Below the pieces are notes generated by a model. The model was not told the DNA's origin. It made no database searches and saw only the letters and a list, made by a program, of their open reading frames with translations. Below, in pieces: positions 1 to 12,372 of a stretch of DNA of 64,000 nucleotides. The translations under genes were made by a program, and so were the position numbers. How positions within the stretch are numbered: position 1 is the stretch's first letter; each line of letters starts with the position of its first letter. The stretch comes from Climacium dendroides (taxonomy: Eukaryota; Streptophyta; Bryopsida; Hypnales; Climaciaceae), in assembly GCA_950106755.1 (NCBI GenBank), contig OX467091.1, positions 26,243,538 to 26,307,537 on the forward strand, written 5' to 3'.

Positions 1-2071
1 TCAAATAAATTTTTTATTAGTATCAAAAAATTGGCCTTCTCCACATCTATACTATATTTGTCTAGGTCATCGGTAGCACATGAATGATGATTTGAATTTG
101 AAGAAACATGTTGTCATGAAGTTTGTGGTTGGTCCAAAAAAGCATGGGGCTTATAGCTATAATAAATGTTTGTATAAGAACCCAAAATGAAAATGACCAT
201 AAAACCTTAATTCATACATTCAATTCAAATATAAAGTGTTTTACTTTATCCCCTAAAATTCTTTCATGTTTAGAGGCTCAAAATTGCTTCAAAATACACA
301 TCTTCAAAGCAAGGTCAAAATCTTCAACAATATTTATTTTTTGAGAAATCCAAACATAGAATCCTTTGTCTTAACTTATTTAAGTGCATTGTCCCCAAAT
401 TTTAAAGTGAATATTTCCACCAATCGCAAGTTCTATATGCCTAAACTTCACAATGTAGGCTTTTTAGCCCTTTTACAAGGTGAAGTTTTGTTTTTCAACA
501 TTTTTAGAAAAAAAACATTTTTCTATAACTTTGAGTCAATAAATTGGAAAATGGATTGAAGTTGTATTTTAAATAAATAAATAAATAAAATAAAATGAAT
601 TTAAAAAAAATTAAAATTGTTAAGAACTTTAGAAAAGGATACAACTAGAAAAGTGCTAGAATAGTATTTTTAAATATATACAAATGCATGCGCAAAGGCA
701 TCTCCTTAGAGCCTTCGTGGAGAATATAAATTCTACTATTTCATAACATAAAGTGTGGCAACTTGTGACACCAAAAAAGTACAAGAATTTCTTGTGCCTA
801 TGCCATTGTTGCTTATAACATACTCCCTCCTTTCAAGAATACTAGTCTTTTTTGTTTTGTTTTTATTTGTACTAAATTACTTGTCTACTTTAGTAATGTA
901 CTTCAAACATGGTATTAGGATTTAGGATTGAAAATGATTTATGATGTTTTTGACATTGACTAATGAAATGAACTACAAAAAGTCTAGTTTGTAATCTACT
1001 TTAAACATTGAAGAAATTTTAAAAATTGAATTTTAATAGCAATTCAAGTAAATTGGATGAAAGACCAAAAGACATTGAACTTTACATTGAATCTATTGAA
1101 TTCTAAGCCATTCTTGTATAAATCTAAGCACATAGAGAAAGTAAGGTAGTTGCATATGAAGTCTTCCTTCTTTAAAAGCCATTAGGCAAAATTTCAGCCC
1201 TCAAAGACGACGCAAGTTCTGCATCCCATAGTGCATTTATAAAGACTAATTTCATTAAAATGTCAATTATTTGATGAAAATGGCACAAGGGGACTCCAAA
1301 ATGGAAGAAATTCATAATAGAAAGATGGCATGGGGGTGAAGAAACATGGGAGTTGTGTTGCAATTTGGACTTGTTGGCGATAAAATTGGCACATCTATAA
1401 GGTTGACATGCTGAGAAGCACTATTGTATGTGTTGAGAAGCGCTGTCGTATTTGCGTAAATGGCATGTGGAATATTGCCATTTTAATGAAATTCCTCATA
1501 ATTATAGGAAAAAAAATATTATCTATTATTTATTTTTTAAATCTGATGTGTTACTACTGGTGACATGTCAACGCCACATCAATGCTATGTCAGATTGGTA
1601 ATTTTTTTTTAAATTCAAATTTTTTTTTCTAATTTTTCTATATTTGCATACCGGGGTGCCAAAAATCAAAAGTTAGTGGCTCTTTGCAAGGTTCATATTT
1701 TTGTAATGCTATCATTATTATTTTGTGGCATTTTGTATTTGTTTCAACCTCCTATTGTGTGATCTTTCCTTGATCGCCATTTATAGCCATGTCTACTTTT
1801 TGCAAACATGAAAACATTGCAAGAATACCACCACATGATAAATTTCTTCACTCACAAACAATGGTCACCAAAATTGAAGAATTGAAATGCAAATTTGTCA
1901 AATTGCAAAGATTTTGTAAATACTTTGTTGTAGAATTCAAAATTGCTTCAATCTAACAAAGTTTCAAATCATTTGGTAATAAGAAAAGAACATTAGAATT
2001 GAGAACATTCAAAGCTTACAAAATCATAAAATTGTGGAAGTAAAATGAAGTGTGAAGCCAAGAAATATGAA
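1..2071. other. AT-rich intergenic DNA without a gene
   Basis: Only short chance ORFs occur. At 822-850 the sequence TACTCCCTCCTTTCAAGAAT resembles the left end of a Stowaway-type element, but I could not find the matching right end. Nothing else was recognised. Confidence 0.5.
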
Positions 2072-2240
2072 ACCTCCATAATATCATTGTACCTCTGTAA
2101 TATCATATTTAAAAACTATGTGATATTACAGAGGTGAAGTGACCGTTGAAACTCTATAATGTCACATTGTGTATAAATGTGATATTATAGAGGTATTGGA
2201 CCTCTATAATATCACACAGTGTAAAAATGTGATATTATGG
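2072..2240. repeat. Series of three AT-rich hairpins with related arms
   Basis: The arms are variants of ACCTCTATAATATCAC and its complement GTGATATTATAGAGGT. Hairpins lie at 2091-2135, 2151-2194 and 2201-2240, and an orphan arm (ACCTCCATAATATCAT) lies at 2072-2086. Loops are 5-10 nt. Each arm can pair with several others, so the block could form alternative cruciforms. No ORF is present. Confidence 0.8.
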
Positions 2241-2711
2241 AAGGCCTTATGATTTTAGTAGTATGATTACAAACTACAACTTCATTTGTCATTTGAACAA
2301 AGGTAATAAATTGAACTTGGGCTTTTAATGCCTTAACCTATATGAGGTTTTTGTTTTAATTCTTGAAGGACAATTTTGTTCTTGAAGGGACAACCTACAA
2401 AATATTGACAAAGAGTCTTAGGGATTTGCAAAGAACCTTGCAACAAACCTGGCTTAAGAAATACAATCCCTCAACAACCAAGCCTCTCTCTCCCATTTGT
2501 TTTACTGGAAGAAGTTCTCCCCTCTTCCGCATCCCCCGATTTCCCTTACATTTGTTAAGTTGCAACAAATTTATTTTGTAACAAGTGCCACCCAATTCTT
2601 CAACTGAACAATATGAAAAATGAGTCTGTTAAGTCAAAGCCTCATTGACCATAGCAATTGCAATTTCTTTTTTTCCCAAGGAATTCAACCTAAGGGGCTC
2701 GAAATGTCCCT

Positions 2712-2955
2712 TTTAAAGTAGGAGCATCTAATGGCGTGAGTGTACCCAATGGCATCACTTTCTAGGTAAGGTAATGATTCTAGAATGTAAATGCAGGTCA
2801 GCCGTGGATAACTTATTATTTCAGTGAATAAAAATAAACTATCTACACTTTATTTGCATTTAAGTTCTGGAATGACTATCATGTGTAGAAAGTCATGCTA
2901 TTGGGTACACTCACGCCATTGGGTACACTCACGCCATTGGGTGCTCCTACCTTAA
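2712..2955. mobile_element. Fold-back MITE with TTAAGGTAGGAGCA-type termini
   Basis: The left end TTTAAAGTAGGAGCA and the right end TGCTCCTACCTTAA are inverted copies, and the inverted similarity continues inward for about 80 bp on each side (2715-2795 against 2860-2953). The inner motif GGGTACACTCACGCCATT occurs twice in the right arm and once, inverted, in the left arm, so the right arm carries a small tandem duplication. There is no coding capacity. TA or TTAA flanks both ends. It shares terminal bases with the longer family at 18442, 35902 and 44095. Confidence 0.75.
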
Positions 2956-5139
2956 TAGTAGCTCCAATGCTCATCCTACAAGGAACATGGGAACTTGTCT
3001 AGCCTAGGTTTGTTGCCAGAAGAGGAGGTAGCTAGGCTTCTTTCTAGCATGCCAATTGTGTCCCACCCCCAAAGTGGCAACAAATCCATGAATGGCCAAA
3101 TTTTTTTTAATTTTTCGACTGAATCTCTTCTAATTTTGAGCGCACTTTTAGTGTCCAAACCCTAAAACCACCACCACCTATCATCATCGTCAGAGAATCT
3201 AAGCTTCTAACATACTGTTCCCTGCTTTGCAAATCCCACCCAAATACCATGTGGAAGCTCTCACATGAAGAGTCCTAAAAATGCATTGGATTAAGGTAGT
3301 GTGTTGTAAAATGGACCCTCTCCTTTAGATGGACCCCTAGCTTCAACGGAGAATGGAGATGAGGTGATCCTTGAATGAACCACTTTAGCAATTGAATGCG
3401 TTTAGGAAAATTTATTTTTCTATTGCAAGAGCTAATCATAGTCTTTGATTTCTGCACATCTCTTCACCAGTTGCAAGTGGATGGATTTTAGGAGACCTAC
3501 AATCACAAATAGGTGCCTGTCTTTAACCTTTGAAAATTTATAAGTAATTCAAAAATGCTTGGAAAAATACAAAACCACTTGTGTTAGGTTCCATGTCTAT
3601 TTTTCTTTTTCTGAAAAATGGTTTAAAAAAAAGTACTTTTGTCCACAGAAACTTATGAAAAAGGCAACCCCCCTTCAAATGGTCGCTTTTAGAGCATACT
3701 ACCTTACAACGACTGCATTGGAAAGTGATTTTTTTGCACATGGAAGTTCTAAGCCCCGTTGACACTGTTCCCGTGCTTGTTCCCGTGTTGCATTGCAGCT
3801 GCTGTAAGGAAGGGTTAAAAGAAAAGACTACTGTATTGTTTTAGCCCCTTGCTAGCTTGGTTGCTTCTTTTCTAATATTGTACTGAAAGTTTTTCTTGCA
3901 TTGCTGCATGACCCATTTTTGAGGGGGATAGTTTCCTTCCAGGTAGGCTTTCCATGCAGCACATCCTTGAATGTCGTTTCCTGCCAAGGACAATCATGCC
4001 GAACACCTTTGATTGACAACATTAGGTTTTACAAGAGAAAGTTGTCATTTAACTTACTTCACACTCTAATTCCTTGACATCCACAGAATACTTACAACTT
4101 ACTTACTTCCCACCATGGCATTGAAGGTTTCAGAAACTTTTGCAGCTTTAATTTTTAATTTGGAAGTGAACCGAAGCAGCAAGGAATTCTGCTGAAGAAG
4201 CTCAGCATGCAGCGCTTCTCTTTTGAACAAAAACCAGAACATAGCAAACAACAACAACAAATTCAAGGGAATATTTGACTACCATAAGTGAAGGCAGGGG
4301 CGGCACCTCTCTGCCAATTCTTTTTTTTTCCCCAAAAAAAATAAGGTTGGGCAATTGCTAAAAATAGAATTTTTTGCCAATATTTTTTCTCCACCATACA
4401 ATTTTTATGTTTATTGAAAAAAATCCCTAATATTTTGGCATTTATGTTTAGAATTATTTTCCTATGATCTTGCCCTACAACTATAGTACACCTTTTCTCA
4501 ATGTATGATAAAAAATAAAAATAAAAAAACTCAACTGCTAAGTTGGAAAATCTAGGGAAAACAACATTTCTTGATTTAGAATGGTACATACATTGAGTTT
4601 GGGATGGATATATGGATCTTCATCCATATTTTGCATACATATCTCATCCATGTAAAGGAGGCAACCCATTTTTGACCACTTAAGCAAATACACATATTTG
4701 TGTGGCGAATTTCTTTAGTGTAGAAATAGAATTCGGAAGGTTTTTATAATTTTTCACACTTTTATTTCTTATAACATAATTACTACAAATCTTTTAGCTA
4801 TGGATTTTCTTTGTCCCCTAGTGGTCAAATAGACCTTTCTATTTCCAACCAAGGGCTAGTTGCAAAATCCACTTAGGGACAGTTGCAATGTTGAGAGTCT
4901 TGTGACCAATCATAATGCACCACAACAACATCGAGAATTGTGCCATAATTTATGGTTGCTCATCTCTTCCTACACAAAAAGAGAGTGGCCTACATTGCTA
5001 GAATGGAGGTGATCAAGAATGGGTTGCCTTGCATACATGGATGTAAAAAGCTTCATCACTCCATTGAAGAAAGATGGATGAATTTGTGCACTGCCCCCCC
5101 CTCCCCCCTCCAAAAAAAAATTTTAAAAATAAAAATATG
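2956..5139. repeat. Intergenic DNA with one dispersed repeat copy at 4655-4945
   Basis: No gene was seen. From about 4655 to 4945 the sequence is an inverted relative of 30235-30540: both share a TGGTTGGAAATAG-like block, a CCACAACTGCAT-like block and an AATTATGGCACAAT-like block in the same order. Length is about 290 bp and divergence is high, suggesting an old element. The rest (2956-4650) is unassigned, with chance ORFs only. Confidence 0.5.
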
Positions 5140-6560
5140 ACTTGAGGACACATGAGTCTTCATCCATAGTTTGCATTTCTCATCCATCCGTGCACATAGC
5201 TCCATCCATCCCGGACCTCCATTGAAGACGACGGACGACTTTCTGCGCAGCCCCCCAGGCGACCTGAACCCTGCGTGAGTGTCCTGTACTCCTGGATGAA
5301 CAGGGCTTCAGAAAATGGCGGGCTCGTTTGGATGTTTGTGGTGTGGTTTTCATGGGTGCCTGTCCCCACCCACATCCCCTGCGGCATTCATCAGCTCTCA
5401 TGGAGCAATGAGCGCGCTTCGTCCGAGAGTTGGTGCCTTGTACTAGCATGGAGGCTACAGACGCTTCCCTGCGAAGGAATAGTAGCACAAGTGAAAAAAG
5501 ATGCCGTAAGTCGTCATCCTCAATCAAAAATCCTACTCCCTCGCATGCATGCTTGCTCCTCAAGAAACGTGTGTGCAGCTAGACCATTTACACGACGACT
5601 GGCTCCTTAATTACCTTACCTTACCTTCCTTGCGTAGCTTGCATCTGAAGTTGAAAAAGATCGCCCAAAGATTCACACCAAACTACCAACTAACGGCCAA
5701 AAACTGCACCTTCCTGAAAAAAGCATATTCCCGTCCCTCCAAGATCCGGCACCCACAAGAACAATGTTTACAAGGACATGCTAAATCATCTGCATTCGTC
5801 CGGCCACACAAAGGGTTTCCAACTGACTTTCCGACGCATTTCTAGGCTTTTTCATATCGAGTCTCTGCGAAACCAGATCGAAATCAATTCGATTCTGATC
5901 ATCACCTGCCCTGGCTAGCTGCCCTCGCCCTCGCCCTCGGCCGGAGAGTTTCCTCAGTTGATTCCGCGGAGCACTTTTCCCTCTTGAGAATCGATTCGAT
6001 TCGTGGATGGCACACGCAGTGACATTCACTGCATCCCTGTAGCACCACTGCAGACAAGTTGTGGGAGAGGTGCAAGTCAACTGAGCAGTGATGAGGGAGA
6101 TACTGTACTGTACATACTGCGAGGGGAGCGAGACGGAAGGGCCAGGATATTTTCCACACTTTGAGGACCCATGAACTTGCTCATGCTGTGGTACCTAATG
6201 GCTGGAGCATGAAGTGCTCCACAGGGACATGGGGCCTAACAGCAAAAAGCCTACGAGCGGAGCTAGCGCATCAAACGTAGAATAATCAACCCCAAAGAGG
6301 ACACAAATCGTAAGCATTGGGTGGTTAGATTTGAGCTGGCGATTACCAGTAGGCACTAGCATAATGTTCAAGACAGCCGGCAAGTGTGTCATGTACTGAA
6401 TTGTCTTTCCAAAGACTCAGGCGGCACCTGGGGTTGGCTTGGAGCAGCATATGCCTAAGCCAGCACCAGTAGATCATCGGATCTGGCGTAGGAGGTCCGT
6501 GAAGCGCGCGCACGGGCTCGAAAAGCGCTTGTCGTTTAACGCACAGGTGCATTGTTTGCT
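5140..6560. other. GC-richer, ORF-poor island of unknown function
   Basis: Base composition and complexity rise sharply against the flanks, and CpG dinucleotides are common. Open frames up to 127 codons exist on both strands, but none shows a domain, a transit peptide or a consistent exon chain. It could be a non-coding transcript, a gene remnant, or the regulatory end of something not recognised here. Confidence 0.3.
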
Positions 6561-6584
6561 TGAATCTCATGGCACCAGAAATGT

Positions 6585-7239
6585 GCAAACAGTGTGGATG
6601 CTTTTAGTGACCACTACAGCACTTTTTCAACTCAAAAATTCACAACTAATTCCACACAAAGCTCCAAAAATTATGAAATAACATAGCAACGTGTAAATAG
6701 TGTACATTTCAAAAGAAGTGGATGCATTTAGTGACCACTACGTTTCCACTTCAGAAATTCACAATTGATTCCAAAAAATGTGAAACAACTTAGCAATGTG
6801 CAAATAGTGTACATTTCAAAAGAGGTGGATGCTTTTAGTGACCACTACATTTCAACTTCAAAAATTCATAACTAATTCCATAAACAAAGCTACGAACAAT
6901 ATAAAACAACATAGTAATAATGTACAATTCAAAGAGGTGGACATTTTTAGTGACCACTATGTTTTAACTACAACTAATTCCATAAAGCTCCTAGAGATAC
7001 AAAACAACACAACAATGAGGAAATAGTGTAAATTTTCAAGAGAGGGACGTGTTTAGTGACCATTATGTTGCAACTTCAGAAATTCGTAACTAATTACACA
7101 AAACTCCAAAAAATACAAAACAACTTCAATTACATGTCTCTTTAAAGAAAAATTTACTGAAAAACTAATTTTAAGAAGCTCAACTGCCTCCAAATTAATT
7201 TTCAACTCTTAAATGGGCGCTTTGTAGACCTCCTACCTT
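6585..7239 (-). mobile_element. MITE derivative with a tandemly amplified interior
   Basis: Read on the minus strand it starts at 7239 with AAGGTAGGAGGTC and follows the TTAAGGTAGGAGGTCC family (see 18442, 35902, 44095). Instead of one interior hairpin arm it carries about five repeats. The phrase GTGGATGCTTTTAGTGACC recurs with small changes at 6594, 6718, 6825, 6937 and near 7044, so the periods are 107-124 bp. Each unit also holds an AATTCATAACTAATTCC-like block and a GTGTACATTTCAAAAGAGG-like block. No ORF is present. Confidence 0.7.
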
Positions 7240-8762
7240 CAATTCATTGAAAAAACAACCCTGCATTAACTCAGCCCTGACATGTGGAACTGCTCACCTG
7301 ATGAGAGGGTGATGAGAGGGTATTGGAGAATGATGAAACAAGACCAGGTACATGGAAACATCATTAAGGGAAACTGCACTAAAACTGTCCACTTAAGGGA
7401 AATTCATGCGAGTCAAACTAATAATGAGTCCAACTAATGATGATTCAAACAATCAGAGATCACTTTTAAACTTGGACCCATTTAAAATCATAAATTTTGA
7501 AATTAAAAATTAAAAAATTGGAGAATTTGGAACTTTTCTATAATTTCTGAAATCATGAATTGAAGAAAGGCTAGTGTCATAATAGGTGCATCTTTGAATG
7601 GGCTTCAAAAGACTCAAAATCATTGATTGAAAGTTTAGGGTTTAGGGCCATGCTGAGCCAAGTTGAAGACATTCCACAATGATAGCTAGTTTAAGATCAC
7701 AAAGATAACACTTCAAAAGTTTCCTAAATTACATAATTAGAGGGAGGAACACTCATAGACAGATCTAACATAATAACTAATTCCAACCCATTTGGCAGGA
7801 ATAAGACAATATTCCCATGACATGATTCCTTACCATGAAGGAGACATAAGACAAGATGTGGAAACTGGTATTTTACTTCACCATTCACAAGGAGTTGGCA
7901 GTCAAGAATAAATCACACCTACTTACAGATGTGCAGCAACCCAGCTATTTTTTTCAGATGGTTCAGCCTTCTTTTTCTTTGTGGCTTGGCTACTCGATTT
8001 ACAAACTAATCTGATTTCAGCAATCAATGTCTGATGTCCATATAGAATATCCTGATCTGCACGAAGTATCTTTACAGCATAAGAACAAGAATAATTTGCA
8101 GGACCTAGCAAGTCAATGCCCTCCGCATCGACTTCGCCGTTACCTTGGCCTTGTACACAACACCCACCTAATACTACTATCCATCAAATTAAGCATGACG
8201 GATCAATCAATCGTCTACACGTACCTTCTAATGATATACCTACATACCTGAGAAAATCTTACATGTAATGGTGGCAGCTCAGCAGGGAAATGAATCAGAA
8301 AATGGCCGCATGCATGGCGCTGCTGTTGCTGATAATTACAGGAAGCAACAAACAAGCAACCAGAGCCACCCTGAAAACATCAACTCCGACTTGTCTTGAC
8401 AAGCAAGCTCTTGGTGTCCGAGTTCAAAAATATACATTCTGGCTATTTGCTTGAAACTGAAAAGAGGTCGGGAAAGGAGAAGGGGAAAGGAGGGATGTAG
8501 GGCAGCCAATCCGCAAGCAAAGCGCCAGAATGATACTCGCATCGTCATTCATTCAACCCAAAATTTGACGTTGATATTCTCCAGCAAACATGGTGTGGAT
8601 GCTGTTGTCGTTCTTGCTGCCGGCTGCCCAGTCCCGCAATGTACACAGCCCATGTCCACAGCACACAATCAACACGGGTGGCGGACCAAACCACGGGGCG
8701 TATCGTAACTTACATTATGTTGAATAAGGGATCTCGGGAGGAATTAGGGCTTGATGTTCATC
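7240..8762. other. Intergenic DNA and 3' flank of the NAC gene
   Basis: AT-rich up to about 7900. The remaining 0.8 kb is of higher complexity and adjoins the NAC stop codon, so it may include the 3'UTR. A poly(A) site could not be fixed. A two-unit telomere-like motif (TTTAGGGTTTAGGG) lies near 7640. No protein-coding feature was recognised. Confidence 0.4.
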
Positions 8763-10346
8763 TTAGTAAGCCCATCCAAGCTCCTGCAGCCCATCAATGG
8801 GGCCACCCATCTCCGGCAAGCTCGAGAAGCCACGCAAGGTGGTCATGCGGTGAAACAGACGGACTTGCTGATCATCCCCAAACGTGCCGTCCGTCATACA
8901 AGAAGTCGACTGGCCGCCTGCGCCACCACTGTCACCCGTCACGCTTGGCATCAGTTGACTCTCGCAAGGGAACTCTTGGTAGAGTCCATTGTCGGCTCCC
9001 GGCCAAGCGTAGTCCAAGTTCAAACGCTGGGAGCTTTGGGCTTCGTCCTCGCCCCCCTCGCACAGAAAAGGCTCCACCTTCGTAGCGCGCATGCGACGAT
9101 CGAACGCCTTCACGGGCGTCACGGGACCGTGCGTCGTCGTCATCATAGGCGGCGGGAATCGCATATTCATGGCAGCCATGTTGTTGGTGTTGTAAAAGGA
9201 GTCCATGACCGAGGTGGCCATGGCGACAGTTGGAGTAATACTGCCGGTGTTATCCGCCACTTGCACCCACGTCACGTCCTGGCCTAACGACGCCTCACGA
9301 AAACTGTCGTTGCAATTGTAGCAAGACTCGTTGGCCGTGCAAGTGTCGCAGTCGCCGTCGTCCGTCACAGTCGGATTGGGCGAGCTGTCGTGGTGACCTG
9401 GAAGGGCGGAATGCGAGTCCGTGATCTGGTAGGGGAGGTCGGTGTACATGAAGATCTTCCTGTTACCGGCGATCTTCTGGAAGACGCGGCATACCACCCA
9501 CTCATCATTCTGCAAATCAGACACCAATTGCTTTCGATCTCAGTTCAAAGCTTGGGTAGCACCGTACGTAGCGCATCCCAGTAAGGACATAACATTCCAT
9601 TTCTTTGATCAGATCGACGTAGTGAATCCGTCAGGAAAATCAATCAAGGGCGTTTAAGATGCAATTGGAATGTAGGTAGGATGACAAACCTTGGATCGGT
9701 GGGTTTGATGGCCGTTGAAGTGGCTGGAGGCATCAGTCTCCAGGCGATACTCGTGCATAATCCAGTTGGTCTTCTCGCCGCGGGGAGCGCGTCCCCGATA
9801 GAAGACGAGCGTCTTCTTCATGCCCACCAGAGTGTGCGTGCCGGATAACGTAACGTCGCGATCCTTGCCCGTGGCTTTCCAGTAGCCCTTCTCCGTGGCA
9901 CGGTTGGTGCGCATTCCAGTGGGGTACTTCCGATCGCGCAGACTGAAAAAGTACCATTCCTTCTCCCCCACCTTCGCTCTCTCTGAAACACATCCAACCC
10001 AGAGCCGCCTCAAAACAGAGGTCCGGGAAAGAAAGAAATGCAAACTACCTTCAATTCATTACAATCATGGAGATCATCAGCATGTCTAGCTAGGGCGGAG
10101 AATATCGTCACCTGGAAGATCCCACGGCTCGCATTTGTTGAGGTCTACTTCGCCAATGGCCCGCACTTCGAAGCGGGGGTTGCTGATCTTGCGGGTAAGG
10201 TAGTAGCTCACAAGCTCCTCATCGGTGGGGTGGAAGCGGAACCCTGGTGGAAGCTCCACACTGCAATCCTGCTGCTGGTTCAGTTGGTCCTGCTGGTTCT
10301 GCAGCATCCCCATGCCGGCTTTGTTGCCGTTGCACATGCTGGCCAT
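8763..10346 (-). CDS. NAC-domain transcription factor, NAM/CUC-like, three exons, 424 aa
   Basis: DNA-binding transcription factor of the plant NAC family, expected to act in the nucleus as a dimer. Exons read as 10346-10112, 9982-9690 and 9509-8763; both introns (129 and 180 bp) are GT-AG, and the joined frame is open for 424 codons. All five NAC subdomains are visible: [20 protein letters not shown] (from residue 32), [38 protein letters not shown] and [29 protein letters not shown] with MHEYRLE, and [13 protein letters not shown] (177-188). The first intron splits the codon just after WDLP and the second falls before NDEW, positions common in the family. The domain is closest in style to the NAM/CUC/NAC100 group. 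The first 31 residues are Q/N-rich. The C-terminal 236 residues are of low similarity to anything I recall, and include a Cys cluster at 230-242. ATG at 10346 is the first in frame; Met4, Met12 and Met14 are alternatives. No neighbouring gene lies within 40 kb upstream. Confidence 0.95.
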
Positions 10347-12372
10347 GCAAGTGTTTCTACAGGCACGTGATGACCTTCACTGAAGATCAAGCGAGACGAC
10401 AGGCTATTCAAGGGTCTCTCGCTAAATTGGGAGATCAGCAATTAACACTCTCCGAACTCGTGAAAGGGTGGCAAATTTAAGCGTTGCTCCGATTAACGTA
10501 TCAAGAGGGGATCCAGAGCGAGGTGACGCGGGGCTGATGCAGAAGATGTGGGACTTTGGTGTGAGGAGAATCGCAAGTGCATGATCAAGTACGGGAATCG
10601 AAAGCCGGATCCGCAAGGACCACGGGAGTAGCAGTACTCCAAACTCCGAGAGAATCTCTGGTCACAACTCAAAACTGGACTTCGCAGGAGGAAAATGAAG
10701 AGTGTCACGAGCACAGCGCCACTCGGAGCAAGCAAACTTACTGAACGGACGATGTCCTTACGGCACCAGAAAAACGGCCAGGATCAGCCACCGAAACAGC
10801 AGGAACAGACGGAATTAGCGGTGCAAGCAGTTGTGGGAGTTCCGCATAGAAGCGTGCGCAGACGCCACGCTCAAAAATTGTGACTCGTCACCGGTAACGT
10901 CCCAGAGGTATGAAGAGAGAAGATGAGCACAGCGAAAGAGGACTCCCCCGGGGTTGTTTAGTTAGATCATCCACCACAACGGGATCGTGGCTCTTCGACG
11001 AGAGTACCAGCAGCGACAGCTCCTACTTCTTCTCAACTTCCGATGGCGAGGAAGGCAGAACGTCTCACGGAGAAGGTGACCGAATTTCGGATTGTGGGAC
11101 TGGCGCATAGAATACCGAAGATCATGCGGAAGTCTAACTCGCATATCAAGCGTCTCGACTCTCGCAACAACTCCTTCAGATTCTTCACGACGAGTCCGCA
11201 GATCACGGAAAATCAGCAACTCCTGCTACAACGACACCAACGACACCCAGTCAGCGCAAATTGTAGAACTCTCAACAACCATCCAGGTGCACATCCTTGG
11301 ACCTACACCACGACCCCACTCTACAACCGCTTTCAACCAACTCCCCAAAACCAAATGGGAGTCACGTAACGCCACGTCCGACCAACCCAGAAGTTCCACG
11401 ACATGCGTGCCCACCCGCCCAATAAAAAAAAACAGACGCAATCTCAACACCATTCACGAGCTCACGCCACTCAATTCCCGATGACCCTCAACGCCACAGA
11501 TCCAAGAAAACCTCAAACTCTTTCCCAAGAGCCCCCTCCCCTAAACCACCCGGCGATCCATGCCACCCGATCGACCCAATCTCAATCAACGTCGCACCAA
11601 GAACGACACACGAAGAGTCAGTCAACCACACGGCATCGTTCCCAAACACTCTCACTAGTGCACTAATTGGAGTCCCAGAGCTACCCCAGACACACAATCG
11701 GGATACACATGCCTGCATATGCCAATGGGGCCGAACGTACTCACCAGAGCAAGCAACTAGTCACGCAAACAGGTCTGAGCCTTGAGGTTCGCGGAGGGAG
11801 CACAAGGCAACGGTGTCACAGGATATGTAACACAAGTGGTGTCCAGCCAGGAACACAACAACAGCAACGAGACAAGCAAAGCTCGCAGGTTTGGGAAAGA
11901 ACCAGGAGTGCCGTGGCGTCCTGGGAGTTGTGTATGGGCGTAGTATGGGTGCAAGAGAGTCGGACAGTGCGTGACAAAACCCTTGGAGTGCGACCCTCGC
12001 TGGGGTTTTGAAGGGGAAAATTTATTCGGGCCGGGTCAGGCAGGCTGCGCTGGTCAATGCCCCCACCCTCCACCCCTACCCCGCCTACTGCCCCTGCTGC
12101 CCGCCCGAAGCCCTGGCGGCTCGAGCTCCCGTTCGGGGCTCCTTCCGCTCGCGCTGACGTCACCGGCGAGAACGGCAGCCCGGGCCCGCGCGAGGAGAGC
12201 CCACGGCCCGTTCGATGGGAACGTCCCGAGAAGAATGAAAGGCTGATGCGGATGTTGGTGACTCGGCATGATGGTAAAAACGTCGTGCGCCAACTGCATC
12301 ATGCACGCACCATTCCCTCCTCTTCTTTTTCTTTTTTCCCCTTTTTTTCCTCCCAAAATCCCCCAACCTAAG
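10347..12372 (-). promoter_or_regulatory. GC-rich 5' flank of the NAC gene (putative 5'UTR and promoter)
   Basis: This 2-kb stretch is clearly richer in G+C and more complex than the AT-rich sequence beyond 12373, and it directly precedes the NAC start codon on the minus strand. Several overlapping ORFs of 60-130 codons occur on both strands, but none has a recognisable domain or a splice pattern. They are what GC-rich sequence produces by chance. The most likely content is the NAC leader, possibly with a leader intron, plus promoter. The boundary to AT-rich, repeat-bearing DNA near 12370 is abrupt. No TATA box or transcription start could be fixed with confidence. Confidence 0.45.

Noticed and set aside
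5180..5563. 127-codon minus-strand frame
   Set aside because: Overlapped by a 111-codon plus-strand frame; no domain and no conserved-looking motif.
7636..7653. Interstitial telomeric repeat
   Set aside because: Only about two TTTAGGG units, well within chance for AT-rich DNA.
8639..9287. Plus-strand frames of 148 and 178 codons
   Set aside because: Antisense shadows of NAC exon 3, whose own frame is secured by the NAC domain and splice joints.
11043..11484. Frames of 108-130 codons upstream of the NAC gene
   Set aside because: Overlapping frames in GC-rich leader/promoter DNA with no motif and no splice continuity.
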